64,000 bases of DNA, taken from Aureobasidium sp. EXF-3400. Taxonomy: Eukaryota > Ascomycota > Dothideomycetes > Dothideales > Saccotheciaceae. The position numbers were made by a program, and so were the translations under genes. The notes beneath the pieces were generated by a model that made no database searches, was not told the DNA's origin, and worked only from the letters and a program-made list of their open reading frames with translations. How positions within the stretch are numbered: the first letter of the stretch is position 1; each line of letters opens with the position of its first letter. Of this stretch, positions 10,593 through 21,161 are shown one piece after another. The stretch covers positions 1 through 64,000 of the forward strand of contig SWBL01000247.1 in NCBI GenBank assembly GCA_024195585.1, written 5' to 3'.

Positions 10593-11652
10593 CTTGTTGT
10601 AGTGTGTGTGGGTTGAAAGAAGAAGAAAGGTCTTAGCGAATGACTTTGATGCTGGTAGCGATCAAGGATAAAGAACTTGTTGATAAAAAGAAGACTGCCA
10701 GAGCCTGCTGTAGAGTAGAGAAAGTGGGTTGTGGATGAAGGTGATGGAGAAAAGAATTGTTTCCATATCGAATGGACCTTACCTCTTATATATTCATTCA
10801 TTGTCATCTGAGCTTACCTTCTGGATCCATCTCCTCGCCTGCAAAATCCATATTCAGTCGGATGCACTTACATTGAAAGTGCCCTTGCTGGAGTCTATAG
10901 CAGGACAAGCGATGTTTCGTGGCGAGAAGCGATGCCTTGGCACGTGGTTAAGTTGTTTGAGGTTGACAGAAACGAGGAATAAAGAAGCGATTGGTCCGTG
11001 CCTTGGACGCCATTTCGTGAGATGAGACGTCGAACTTGAGCCTCGATGGTGAACATCCTGGCATTTCTGTGGACTTTTTCCATGCCTTAAGCATATTATT
11101 TAACTCGTCCGGGCTCGCGCGAGATGTCGTTACTGCAGCGGGAACTCTGCACATCTCCCGGAATGAACGTAGCGCCATCAATCGAACGCCTGGAGCATAC
11201 AGTATAGAGTAGACTACGGGCGTACATGCCCTTGAAACGAGCAATCTACTCTAGAGCCATCTTCGCGAAGCATAAATCAAGCGATACCAAGCATTCGCAC
11301 AAACAAGCTTGAACAAAGTCACTTAGGCAAAAAGTGCGGATGAAAACAAGTGCGGAGTAGAAGGAAGCAAGAAGCGAACAGCATATGCAATTATATTGTG
11401 GCTAAACCACCCAGGCCTATTTTCCATAGTAGATGGAAGAAACTCTATATCCAGAGTTGAGAACGTAAATGGGGTATCGATGGTGATGACATAAGAAAAG
11501 TGTCCACCCTGGTAAGTCCGATGTACAAAAGAGAATAAAGGGATTAAGTGCAAGATGGTGGGACAGGCATGTGGATACTCCGTACAGCCGTCAAAAGAGA
11601 AGTGAAAGGATCAAGTATGTGCGTAAAGACTTGAAACGTGGTAGCGGGGAGA
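10593..11652. other. Xylanase promoter and 3' flank of the coiled-coil gene
   Basis: No gene is supported. The left part is the xylanase promoter. I found no GGCTAA/TTAGCC-type xylanase-regulator site within the first 700 bp. Confidence 0.4.
10785..10792 (-). promoter_or_regulatory. TATA box of the xylanase gene
   Basis: The minus strand reads TATATAAG about 195 bp before the xylanase ATG. That is a plausible distance if the 5' leader is long. Confidence 0.45.
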
Positions 11653-14210
11653 TCATTCGTTCAAGCATTGCCACAGTTCTTCCTCGTTCAGTGTCTTGAG
11701 GACTGGCTCACGAGGAAGTTGTGGCTCTGGCCCGAATCCGAATATGGGCCCGGCTTGGTTGATGCCTGGTGGTCGTAGCTTGCTGGCTGTTGTGGACAAG
11801 CGCTTCTTGTCAACTTTGATATGGTCCATCGGTGCAGACACGGTGACTGTAGGCGTAGGGGTAGATCCCCACTTGCCAAATACCCATCCGCCTACTCTTT
11901 GGCCGAGACCCTTTGGCGGCGTACTAGAAGCCCTGTGTTCAGCCGCGACTCCTTCTAATATACTGCGACTGTTGCTTGACGTTCGTGACGTTAATGCAGG
12001 TCTAGCAGCATGCGCCAAGGAGAGGGTGGCTGTGACCGAGGCTTGTGATGAGAAAGATCTCGAACTTTGTGCTGTTAATAGCTGTGACGGACGAGATTGG
12101 AGGGTGTGAATATCCATGCCAGACACGGATATTAGCGATTCATGCGAAGCAGCCCGACGATGCCGAGGGCGCGAGTAAATGCTCTCGTCCATGATTGTTG
12201 GCCTTGTATAAGTCGAGATCTCAGTGTCGTCAATGAAAGAAGGCATATGAGCACGACCCTCGTCAGCTGATTGCATAGGAGAATCCAGATTATGCCCTTC
12301 GTCTTCTTCAAGAATTGCACCATGATCTCCTGTAAGTGCTTGATCATCAGACCATCCTTGGCCTTCAGCAGGAAAGCCGTAGGACGATTGACCATAATCC
12401 TCAGGGCGATCTGAAGCGCCGTCGCGAAAGGCCGGTTGTGGTAAGGCACGAAAATACGACCCTGACGAGGATCTCTTCGATTGGTGGATGAAGTAGGGTG
12501 AGGTCGGTGCCTCACTATCTGGTGTAGTTGGTCGAGACGAGTCTAGGAGAGAATCGTCGCGGTCCCATATTGACGATGCCGGGTAAATGGATTGGGGCGA
12601 ACTGAGCATGGAGCTTCCGGTCATGTGAGACTGCATAGACCAACGGTTAACGTTTCGATGGGGGATGCTTGCGGCCGTTTGTGACAGAATGGCAGCGGTC
12701 GATGAGGGGGTATACGGGCTGGCTGCAGATATTGATGAACGAGGTGTACGCGAGCCTGTAGAAGGAGTGAAGAGACCAGAAGCGAGTGAGACACGCTTTT
12801 TCTTTGGTCGGCGTAGCGTCAGGCTTGGTTTCCTCGAGTGTTCGGCAGGGGCATGGTAGTGGTGATGGACATGAACTTCTTGCTGCAGACTAGCCCGGTT
12901 GATTTCCTTTTCCAAGTTGGACGGGCGTGTCGATGGTGCAGCTGACTCGACGTCGGAAGCCATGTCTGTAGGTGTGTATTGAGCGAGCTGATCTCTGAGG
13001 ACCTCGACTTGTTCATTCGAGTTGTCGAGCATCTCACGCAGCTCAGCGATTCCGGCTTGCAAATTAACATTGTCCTGGAGGATGTCCTTGACGAAGTGCG
13101 AGACGACGGTGCTACCGTGCTTCGATGTCTTAGCAGCTGCAGCACCCTTGAGGCGGCCAGCAGCAGTTTCCAGCTCCTTCTCAACCACTCGTTGCCTTTC
13201 CATGCGTCCAACAATCTCGACATGTCTTTCCTTGTCGTCTCTGGCTTCACGCTCGATCCTTTCCAGCTGGTTCTCCATGGCGGCCAGCTTCCTTTCTGCC
13301 TCCTGCCATCGCAGAGTGGCTGACTTCTCCGACTCTGTCTTGTAGTTGAGGGATGCGTGGAGAATGGCTTGTTCTTGTTCATACTCCTCAACCTCCCGTT
13401 CGAGCCTTTCGGTACGGGCAGCAAGTGTGTTTAGTCGATGTAGCTCGGCTTGTGTTTGTTGTAGTGTTGCGGTGAGTGACTGGGTATGGGCGTCCGACTC
13501 GACGGTAACATTGTTGAGACCTTCGAGCTGATCAAGCAGGTTGCGATTCTCGTCGATCAGAGTAGAGTTGTTGGCTTCGAGTTCCTTCTTTTCCTCGATC
13601 ATGCGGGTGATCTCGATATCCATACGAGCCTTTTGCTCCTCAGCCTCGGCCACATAGGCTTCATGGCGGACTAGAAGTGCCTGTAATGACCAGGTCAGCG
13701 ACATGATGGCCGTGTTGACGTGATGCAATAGAGTTGGTGGATATGCCAAAACACAACAAGACAACAGGCATGCAGGGTGGGGAAGACCCGACGCAGGCTT
13801 GGTTATATCTCAGAGCATGTGTGTGTATTTTGGACTAATTGACGGTGTATAATGGCTTGAACTGCCATAGCAAAGGAGATTGAGTGGGAAACGGTTTGGG
13901 GTGCAAAGCTCCGAAGGAAGCGCAAAGTAGGGTAGGGTAGGGACGACCAAGCAAACACAAAAACAGCAAGAATTTGGAGATTGCGAACTGCCTTACGCAG
14001 GCGCGCGATGCAGGAAACACTGACCTTGCCCAGCCTTCCGGCTTTGCGCAGATTCTCGTCCAATGAAGCAAAGGCGTCGCTGTTCTGTTGCTGGAATGCG
14101 CAGTCGTCGTTCCCACAGCAGCACATGGTTGGAATGCAAGGGAGAGAGTCGGTCGTGTCCTCGTGCTCGCAACATGTATCGTCAAGTCGCTGATGACCGT
14201 TGGCGTCCAT
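11653..14210 (-). CDS. Conserved coiled-coil protein with MCCCG motif
   Basis: The model is complement(join(11653..13680, 14025..14210)), 737 aa. Exon 1 (62 codons) carries a Cys-rich block (IPTMCCCGNDDCAFQQQNSD). It joins in frame to ALLVRHEAYVAEAEEQK through a 344-nt intron (GTCAGT...TTACAG). Residues 63-300 are a long coiled coil (SLTATLQQTQAELHRL and similar). A His-rich patch (VHVHHHYHAP) follows, then a Ser/Pro/Thr-rich disordered tail. I recognise this as a conserved filamentous-fungal family with the CCCG..DCA and LLVRHE blocks, but I do not know its function. The intron is long for this window, so the first exon is inferred from family layout. Without it, the protein would start inside 13700-13764. 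Confidence 0.75.
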
Positions 14211-14867
14211 GATGCGCAATCAAAGAGAGTCGGAGCCTATTATTCCCGCAACACCCAGTCATGAGATTTGAGTGCAACCCGTCGTGCATGCGCTGTCGTT
14301 GTTGTAAAAGTGTGAAAGTCGAGGGCTCCCGCCGGAGCGCGTCTTCATTGTTTTGATGTCTTGATTCACGGCGGCTTGCATTCAGGTGAGATGATGGTGT
14401 GGGGGAGGGCTGCATCGTGCATTTGTATCACTGCAAGTACACACGGCCCTTCCAGCCACCCAATCATACCGCCCAAATCGACTTTAGCTTCAGGTACAAA
14501 ACCATCCTGTCTGCTTCGGGCCTTTCCGTTTGCGACAGCATCCGAGGCAAGCCAGTAATTCTCAACGGCCAGCACTTTCCTATGCCGTTACTGCCATCTT
14601 CTATCTCATCTTGCGGATTTGAGATGTGCACCGACTATTGAATCCTACTAGATCCTCCATGAGCCTCCGTGAGCCTCTGCAAGCCGAGTCACTATAGTAG
14701 TGTCAAATAGGAGAAAAGAAAACTCTTCGCGTTTCATCATTAACATTGGTAGAAAGTGACTATTTATTTCGTCTTGGCGTTACATGTCGCGTTCTACACG
14801 CGCGATGGGGTCGTGTCATGTCTTTGCCCTGTCTCTGTACTACATATACATTTGACAAGAGCTTCTT
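14211..14867. other. Intergenic region
   Basis: Promoter of the coiled-coil gene on the left and 3' flank of the Rieske/AIF gene on the right. No gene or repeat is seen. Confidence 0.4.
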
Positions 14868-16710
14868 CTAAATCTTGATCTCCGAGGGGATTGAGATCTC
14901 GAGAATATCAACACCCTTCTGGATCTCGCTCTTGCTGGGCATCTTCTTGCGTCTCATCAGCTCAGCACTTTGTGTCATGTAAGGGTCCTTCATCATGGAG
15001 GCGACAGCGACGATTTCTTCTCCCTTGTGGTAGTATGCGACAAAGCTGGGGCCCTTCTGTGCGTCTGTCTCGCCTTGGATGATGACGTCGTCGTAGCCAT
15101 TGGGTGTGTTGCCGCAGTATCTCAACTGAGCACCGAGAGCAGACCAGAAGACGGGGATGAATGACTTGGGAGGTGCTGAGGGGTCGTTGATCGTGCCGGC
15201 GACCGAGCGACCAGCGTTCTGAGCAACGTCCCAATGTTCGATGCGAACGGGCTTGCCGTTGCCTCCAGGTCCGTGGTAGGGGTATGTGGCAATGTCACCG
15301 ATGGCAAAGACGTCCTTGAGACCCTCCACCTGGAATGACTCGTTGACGTTGACTGAGCCGTCCTTGTTGAGCTTGATCTCCTTGACGTCCTGGAGGTAGT
15401 CGGTCGAGGGTCTCACACCGACACCCTCGATGACGAGGTCTGCAGGAAGGTTGGTGCCGTCCTTGAGCTGTACTGAACCGACCTTCTTGGAGTCGGACTC
15501 GGAAGGCTTAGCACCTTCGACCTCTGCGCTAAGCTTGAACTTGACGCCGTTCTTCTCGAGCAGACCTCTGAAGGTCTTTCCGAGCTCCTTGCCCATGACA
15601 GTCATCATTGGCTCTTCCTCCATACCGATGATGGTAACGTCGTGCTTCATGCTGGCGAGGCAGTTGCCGACCTCCATACCGATGAAGGAACTGCCAACGA
15701 CAACAACCTTCTTACCGCCATCCTCACCGGCGGCCTTCATGATGCCTTGGGCATGAGGAAGAGCGCGAAGGACAAAGACGTTCTCGAGGTCACCCTTGAG
15801 ACCATCCATGGGAAGCCACTTGGGAGTACCACCGGAAGCCATGATGAGCTTGGTGTAGTTGACCTTCTTGCCATCATCAGTCTCGACGGAACGGTTGTCG
15901 AAGTCGACCTTTGTGACGTTGCCCCAGGTGAAATCGATTGAGGCCTCCTTGTAGAACTCCATTGAGCGCCACTCGATCTTGGACTGGTCTGTGATGAGAG
16001 CCTTGGACAGCTTGGTGCGGTCGAGGGGTTGGGCGTTCTCGCGGGAGACGACGGTGATCTTGCCCTGGTAGCCGCCGCCACGAAGGCCTTCGATGGCACC
16101 GAGAGCACCACTTCCGCTTCCAATGACAACGACGTGGTCCTTTTCCTTTACGCTGCGGCACTTGATGTTGAGCTGGCGTCTGTTGGCCTTGATCGTCTTC
16201 TCCTCGCCCTTGATGTAAACGGCGCCGTCACGCTCAAAGACCTCGAACTTGGCCAGAGGGTCAAGAGCAGGGGCATCCTCGACGTCACCAGTGGAGACCT
16301 TGAAGCAGGCTGCAGTATTGTGTTAGTGTGTGTTAAACAGAAGAGAAGAGCAAGTTATTGGGCATACCTCCGTGCCACGGACAGGTGATTCTACCCTCGC
16401 CAGTGAGAACACCCTTGACCAGAGGTGCACCGTAATGAGTGCAGTTGGCGCTCATGGCGTGGACCTGGTCCTTGACCTTGGCCAGCAGGATCTTTCCGCC
16501 CTCAATGCCGTCGACCTCGACCTCCTGCTTCTGACCATTCTTCAGGTCGATGCTGGTAAGCCCCTTGAGCTTGTATTCGGTAGCCATGGCGCGTAATGTG
16601 GTTGAGAAAGACGCTGTGTTGATTGCGGTTGTGATTCTTAGTGACGATGGTCGTGAAATTTGACGAAACTGAGCAGATGCGGTCGTCAAGAAAGGTCGTA
16701 ATGAAAGCAT
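14868..16710 (-). CDS. Rieske-domain AIF-like oxidoreductase (AIFM3 type)
   Basis: The model is complement(join(14868..16309, 16368..16710)), 594 aa; the intron has GTATGC and GCAG. The first 40 residues are rich in Ser, Arg and Thr with few acidic residues, like a mitochondrial targeting peptide; a second in-frame ATG (MATEYKLKG, 16587) could give a cytosolic form. A Rieske [2Fe-2S] domain follows with ligands in NCTHYG and CPWHG. Then come an FAD-binding fold (VVVIGSGSGALGAIEG), an NAD(P)H-binding fold (KVVVVGSSFIGMEVG) and the FAD site FAIGDIATYP. The layout is that of AIFM3/AifA-type flavoproteins, which pass electrons from NAD(P)H to FAD and the iron-sulfur centre. The substrate is not known. 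It shares its promoter with the peroxiredoxin gene. Confidence 0.93.
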
Positions 16711-17014
16711 AGGCTGGATATGGGAGAGAGAGGAGAGGAGAAACACAGAACTTGTGAGAAAGTGCAGATGTCTTGACCGCAGTGGATCGGGCGGACGCGG
16801 TCATGCAGCCCGTCTTGATTGGTGATTCGCTGCAATTCAGCATCATCAACTTCGATCTGCTCGTCATCACCAGATTGCCCCGCTAAACAAGCCTCTGTGA
16901 ACGTGAAGCTATGGCCATAGCGTGATCCTTGACCTCGGCTCTGTACATCAAGGTCAAGAAACACATCAACCCGCTACATTGATCCTATACAAAGACACAT
17001 CAGATCTAGCCATC
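16711..17014. promoter_or_regulatory. Shared promoter of Rieske/AIF and peroxiredoxin genes
   Basis: These 304 bp separate two divergent start codons, so one region must serve both genes, unless a transcript overlaps. No specific operator is recognised. Confidence 0.5.
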
Positions 17015-17672
17015 ATGTCTCGTAAGTTGTATATAGCCTAGAAGAGAGATGGTGTAAAAACTGACTCGGCTTTGAGACACCACATTCCCCTCCGACATCC
17101 CAATTCCTACCGACGATGGAGCTTGCAACCACCTTCCAGGCATGAAATTGCCGCCTCTCTCCCTCCCAGCCACAAATGAGAGTCAAGTCAAATTATCCTC
17201 TCTGCAAGGCTTAGTGATACTCTTCTGCTACCCTCGCACCGGCGCCCCCGGCGAAACAATTCCAGACGAATGGAACTCGATCCCAGGAGCCCGGGGCTGC
17301 ACTCCTCAAGCTTGTTCATTCAGAGATACACACCGAGAATTCATGACTGCAGGTGTAAACAAGATCTTTGGTTTGAGCACCCAATCAACCTCTTACCAAC
17401 AGGAAGCCAAGACGAGATTGAACCTGCCTTATGAATTGCTGAGTGATGAGAACTTGGACTTTGTCGAGGCATTGAGTTTGCCTACCATTGACTGGCAGGG
17501 CAGAAAACTTACAAAGAGAATCACTCTTGCCATGGTTGAGGGCAAAATTGTCAAAGTCTGGTACCCGGTGTTTCCTCCTGATCAGTCTGCACAACAGGTT
17601 CTGGAGTGGTTGGCAGAGGAAAAAACCAGCGGGCACAAATTTACCGGCAATCGTCGTTTGTCTGTTACATAG
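17015..17672 (+). CDS. PrxQ/BCP-type peroxiredoxin
   Basis: The model is join(17015..17021, 17077..17672), 200 aa. The first coding exon is only seven bases (Met, Ser and the first base of His). The intron (GTAAGT...TTTGAG) joins to give MSHTTFPSDIPIPTDDG. The thioredoxin-fold core is clear (LPPLSLPATN, LSSLQGLVILFCYPRTGAPG). The active site ARGCTPQACSFRD has the PrxQ arrangement, with the peroxidatic Cys and a second Cys five residues later. Such enzymes reduce peroxides with thioredoxin. There is an extra loop between PRTGAPG and GCTPQAC compared with bacterial BCP, as seen in some fungal members. It lies divergent to the Rieske/AIF gene. Confidence 0.9.
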
Positions 17673-18109
17673 GATGTTAAATTCACACTTACCTCATTTC
17701 ACATTAATCAATAGGCCCATTAGCATGTTAATCTTGGTTGTCGTTGGCCCCAGACAACTGTAGAGGCGATATTCGCATTCTGGAATGTCTGAGCAGGGTT
17801 ACCAGTTTAACATTATGAGCGACCCTGTCCTTCCTCGAGGCCATGCCGGCAGGGCCTTCTCTTGAGACGTGCTGGTTCAAGACCGACAGGTCCTTTTTTC
17901 ATGTTGTACCTTTGAGTCGTTGACTGGCTCCTATCACTACTAGATATGGCTCCCAGTAGATGTAAATACATTCGGATTAGCTACGTATGTACACAGTAGA
18001 GAAGACGATCTAGTATGATATTACGAAGATGATACTGTGGTACAGTAAATTAGGAATAGTCCGTATAGATAGACGAACAGAAGAAGGTGGTTTCCAAAAA
18101 CTGGTACGA
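17673..18109. other. Convergent 3' region
   Basis: Two genes end towards each other here. No gene is seen. Confidence 0.4.
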
Positions 18110-20518
18110 CTAAGCAGTCGACGCTCTAGATGTAGACGCTAACAGTTTGGGAAGATCTCTCTCATCAAGGCCTTCAGCTTCATCGTCATCCGGATTACTT
18201 TCTTCGTCGTCCTCGTAATCATCCTCCTCATCATCTTCGTCTCTGTCTCCACCTTCTACCGACTCAAGGACAGAGTGATACATGGCGGCGTTATCCTCGT
18301 CGTCGTCTTCGATACTACGTCGAGCTTCCGAAATATAACTGTCGCCCATGTCACCGTCATCTTCGCTGAATCGCCTCGTATTGGCACGAGACCTGTTGTT
18401 TCCTCGCAGGCCTCCGCGTATTGATTCCTCGTCACTGGAGTCATCTTCGCTCTCGGAAGCAGAGAAGTCGGCGAGTTCGAGCGGTTTCTCGCGCCAGTAG
18501 TTGAAGTCGGTGAACTCTTCGCCGCCGCCTTTCACGAGTAATCCCACAGGTGGGAAGTAGTGATCCACAATCTCGCGCATACTTACATAGCCTGTCTTGT
18601 ATGTGTTCAGTGATAGCAGATCCAACGAGACTTCTGCATTAGAGTTAATAGTGAAGATCCTCGTGCTGGGAATGTTGACAGAGCGATATGATAGCGCATC
18701 TGTCAAACGATTTCCGAAGCCTGCGTAGAATGGTGAGCCACCCTTGCCGCTTGACTTTCCGACCAGGCCGTTCTTGCTTTCGGCTGAGGTCGTGGGTCCT
18801 GCTTTGTCTGCATTGTTGCTGCCTCCCATACCAGTAAACAAGGCCATGATATCGCGCAGACAGGCCATTTTGAAGACTTCGGGCTTTCGAAGATAGACTT
18901 CGCGTCGCAAAGCGGCAATGGTTCGATCAGGACTCATGATTGTCGGACCCCTTGGTAGTTTGAAACCTCCGTCTTGCACTACATTGGCGAGATAGTTTCT
19001 CGTTGTATCTGCCTGGCCTACTCCTCGGGAGGTGAGATACATTATGTTATATCCATTGGCTGAGATCTCGGTGAACAGCTTGGCTACACCGAGATGAGTC
19101 CAGTCGCGACCAATCATGTTGAGGACGTGGCCCAAAGCGTCGGATTTGGTGATTGTGCCATCAATGTCTGAGATGACAATAGGTACATCCCAACGCCAGC
19201 GGTATATTACAGCAGTGCAGGTAGCACGGTTAACACTGAAGCTCATGGGATTGGGCCCTGGCTTTAGATCTAAAGACTGGAGTTGGTCGCTACTCAAGCG
19301 GAGCGTCTTTGCATAGTTGCGATTGGGATCGCCAACAGCTTGCGGAGATGCAGGGCCAGATGACATGCCTAGAGCGCTGTCAGAGTCTCGTCGCATATGC
19401 GCACCATTGAATGTAGCGGTTGTATCACTGCGGGAGTCGTCCGAGTGGTATCCCGGATCTGACAGAGCGTCGGTCGAGAGCAAGGCAGTAGCGTTCAGAA
19501 CATTTAGGCCCTGGGCGACTTTTCTGTTGGCTTGTTCCTTAGCTTCCTCACTGCTGTAGATCCACAAGTTGCCCTTTTCGTCTGCGCCGATCAAGGAGCC
19601 AATGTCATAGTTTCCTTCGAGTTCTTCGGACAAAATCTTCCTGGCTAGAACCTCGGCGCGTAAGCCTTCGTCTTCACTGCTCTTGTAACCCGTCATGTCC
19701 AGCATGATGTCGCCTTTGTCGGTGACCTGGGAAGGGATGTTAGAACCCCATAGCTTCTTGGAAAGATTGATGGCTCTTGTGACGGCTTCTTCGCCAGAAA
19801 CTGGCGGCGGGCTTGTAGAACGTTCTGTTCTCGAGCGAGTCGACTCGGATTGGAAGGGTAATGTCAAGGGATCGCTTGCTTTAATCGAGGCGTCGATGGC
19901 GGCTTTCGCAGCGGGAACGGCATCGGCGGTGGCAGAGCGATGGAGGTGGGCGGGAAGAGGTTTGGGGTTGTCGATAGCGATGGACTGGTCGGCGTGATCA
20001 TGAGGAGACAGAGGCTGGCCATTGTCGCTTTGAGCACGTCTCTCGTCGGAATAAGGGTTGAAGTTGATTGCAGCGACGGATTTGGCGTGCTCCCTCCGGT
20101 TGTATGTGGGGGTCGTGGGGAGGGTGGCAGACAAGGAGTTTAGATCGAGAGAGTCGGGTTCGGCCAGAGAGATGGGTTGCGTAGAGGTGAACTCGGGGCT
20201 TGAGGCAGGTGAGACCAAGGGAGATGTCTGAAGAGCTTCGGGTACGCTCGAAGAAGTCTCAAAGACAAAGAAGGCCTCACCCCCCTCACCCAGTTTCATG
20301 GGGAAGTCGCGACGCTCATTGTTGACGGTAAACTCAACCTTCTTCTCGGATGGCCTCAGGAGGGAGAACTTGCCAAAGCGGACGTGGAAGGGCGAGCAGG
20401 CAAGAGAGCCGTCTTCCTGCTCGACGACAATGACGTCGATCGCGCCGCTGAGAGTGGCTGGGTTGATCGAGTTCCACGTCTTGGACACGGAACCGGACAA
20501 GGAGCGCACGTACTGCAT
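18110..20518 (-). CDS. Phosphatidate phosphatase, lipin family (Ned1/Pah1)
   Basis: A single-exon gene of 802 aa. The N-lipin domain starts at the first residue (MQYVRSLSGSVSKTWNSINP). The C-terminal HAD-like catalytic domain contains the DxDxT motif in VISDIDGTITKSDALGH at about residue 450, and MYLTSRGVGQADTTRNYL downstream. The family removes phosphate from phosphatidic acid to make diacylglycerol at ER and nuclear membranes, controlling lipid synthesis and nuclear membrane growth. The tail is strongly acidic (DEESIRGG, then long Asp/Glu tracts), as in other fungal lipins. The start was set at the ATG of MQYV because the family begins there. Confidence 0.95.
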   Translation of the reverse strand: MQYVRSLSGSVSKTWNSINPATLSGAIDVIVVEQEDGSLACSPFHVRFGKFSLLRPSEKKVEFTVNNERRDFPMKLGEGGEAFFVFETSSSVPEALQTSPLVSPASSPEFTSTQPISLAEPDSLDLNSLSATLPTTPTYNRREHAKSVAAINFNPYSDERRAQSDNGQPLSPHDHADQSIAIDNPKPLPAHLHRSATADAVPAAKAAIDASIKASDPLTLPFQSESTRSRTERSTSPPPVSGEEAVTRAINLSKKLWGSNIPSQVTDKGDIMLDMTGYKSSEDEGLRAEVLARKILSEELEGNYDIGSLIGADEKGNLWIYSSEEAKEQANRKVAQGLNVLNATALLSTDALSDPGYHSDDSRSDTTATFNGAHMRRDSDSALGMSSGPASPQAVGDPNRNYAKTLRLSSDQLQSLDLKPGPNPMSFSVNRATCTAVIYRWRWDVPIVISDIDGTITKSDALGHVLNMIGRDWTHLGVAKLFTEISANGYNIMYLTSRGVGQADTTRNYLANVVQDGGFKLPRGPTIMSPDRTIAALRREVYLRKPEVFKMACLRDIMALFTGMGGSNNADKAGPTTSAESKNGLVGKSSGKGGSPFYAGFGNRLTDALSYRSVNIPSTRIFTINSNAEVSLDLLSLNTYKTGYVSMREIVDHYFPPVGLLVKGGGEEFTDFNYWREKPLELADFSASESEDDSSDEESIRGGLRGNNRSRANTRRFSEDDGDMGDSYISEARRSIEDDDEDNAAMYHSVLESVEGGDRDEDDEEDDYEDDEESNPDDDEAEGLDERDLPKLLASTSRASTA

Positions 20519-21161
20519 GGCACCGACAGGTGGACGAGCTGTCAAGCTGGGGCTAGGGGCATGTGGAGAGCAAGTTTAAAGAGTAAGAAGATGAAGTATA
20601 AAGAACAAAGCACCAACTCGGGTCCGAGAGCAGCAGACTGACCAGCTGATGCGGGAAACGCGGAGTCAGACTCTCCAAAGAGGCACTCGTACGAGTTCGT
20701 GAGATAATTTGCTTGCGAGTCTACCTGTGCTCAAGGCCCCAACACAGAGATATACCGCATGTGATAGGGATTTTTTTACCCGGGTGCCTGCTATCTAGTT
20801 GGCATGTGATATTGCATGGGTCTTGGTCGTCTGTCTGCACGAAAGCTCTCTAGAGGAACCTCGGGCCGCCGCGTGTCAACCCGATCTTCTAACTTCTCCC
20901 CCGCCAAGCACATAGAAAGAGAGCAGCCAAAGGCTTGTACCTATTTCTACTTGAGCATCCAAGATATATAGTGTGCATAAACGCCCTATCGTCTTCTGGC
21001 CGACTATAGAATATATTCATGGAAGCGGGCATTGGATTAAACGCGACCGACCAGACTTGGACTTTCTTTCCGACCTTGATCAGGCTTTCTGGGCAGCGGC
21101 AGCGGCGAGACGGCTTTTGCAAGCCCAAGTGCTCCACCGCCCTCTCCCTCCTCCCTCAGCC
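20519..21161. promoter_or_regulatory. Divergent promoter of lipin and FN3 genes
   Basis: 643 bp between two divergent starts. No extra gene is supported. Confidence 0.4.

Noticed and set aside
10074..10616. 180-codon plus-strand frame, Gly/Val/Leu-rich
   Set aside because: Exact antisense of the xylanase coding exon; a shadow frame.
10593..11400. Xylanase-regulator site in the xylanase promoter
   Set aside because: The only GGCTAA-like match (about 11400) is 800 bp away, past the neighbouring 3' flank.
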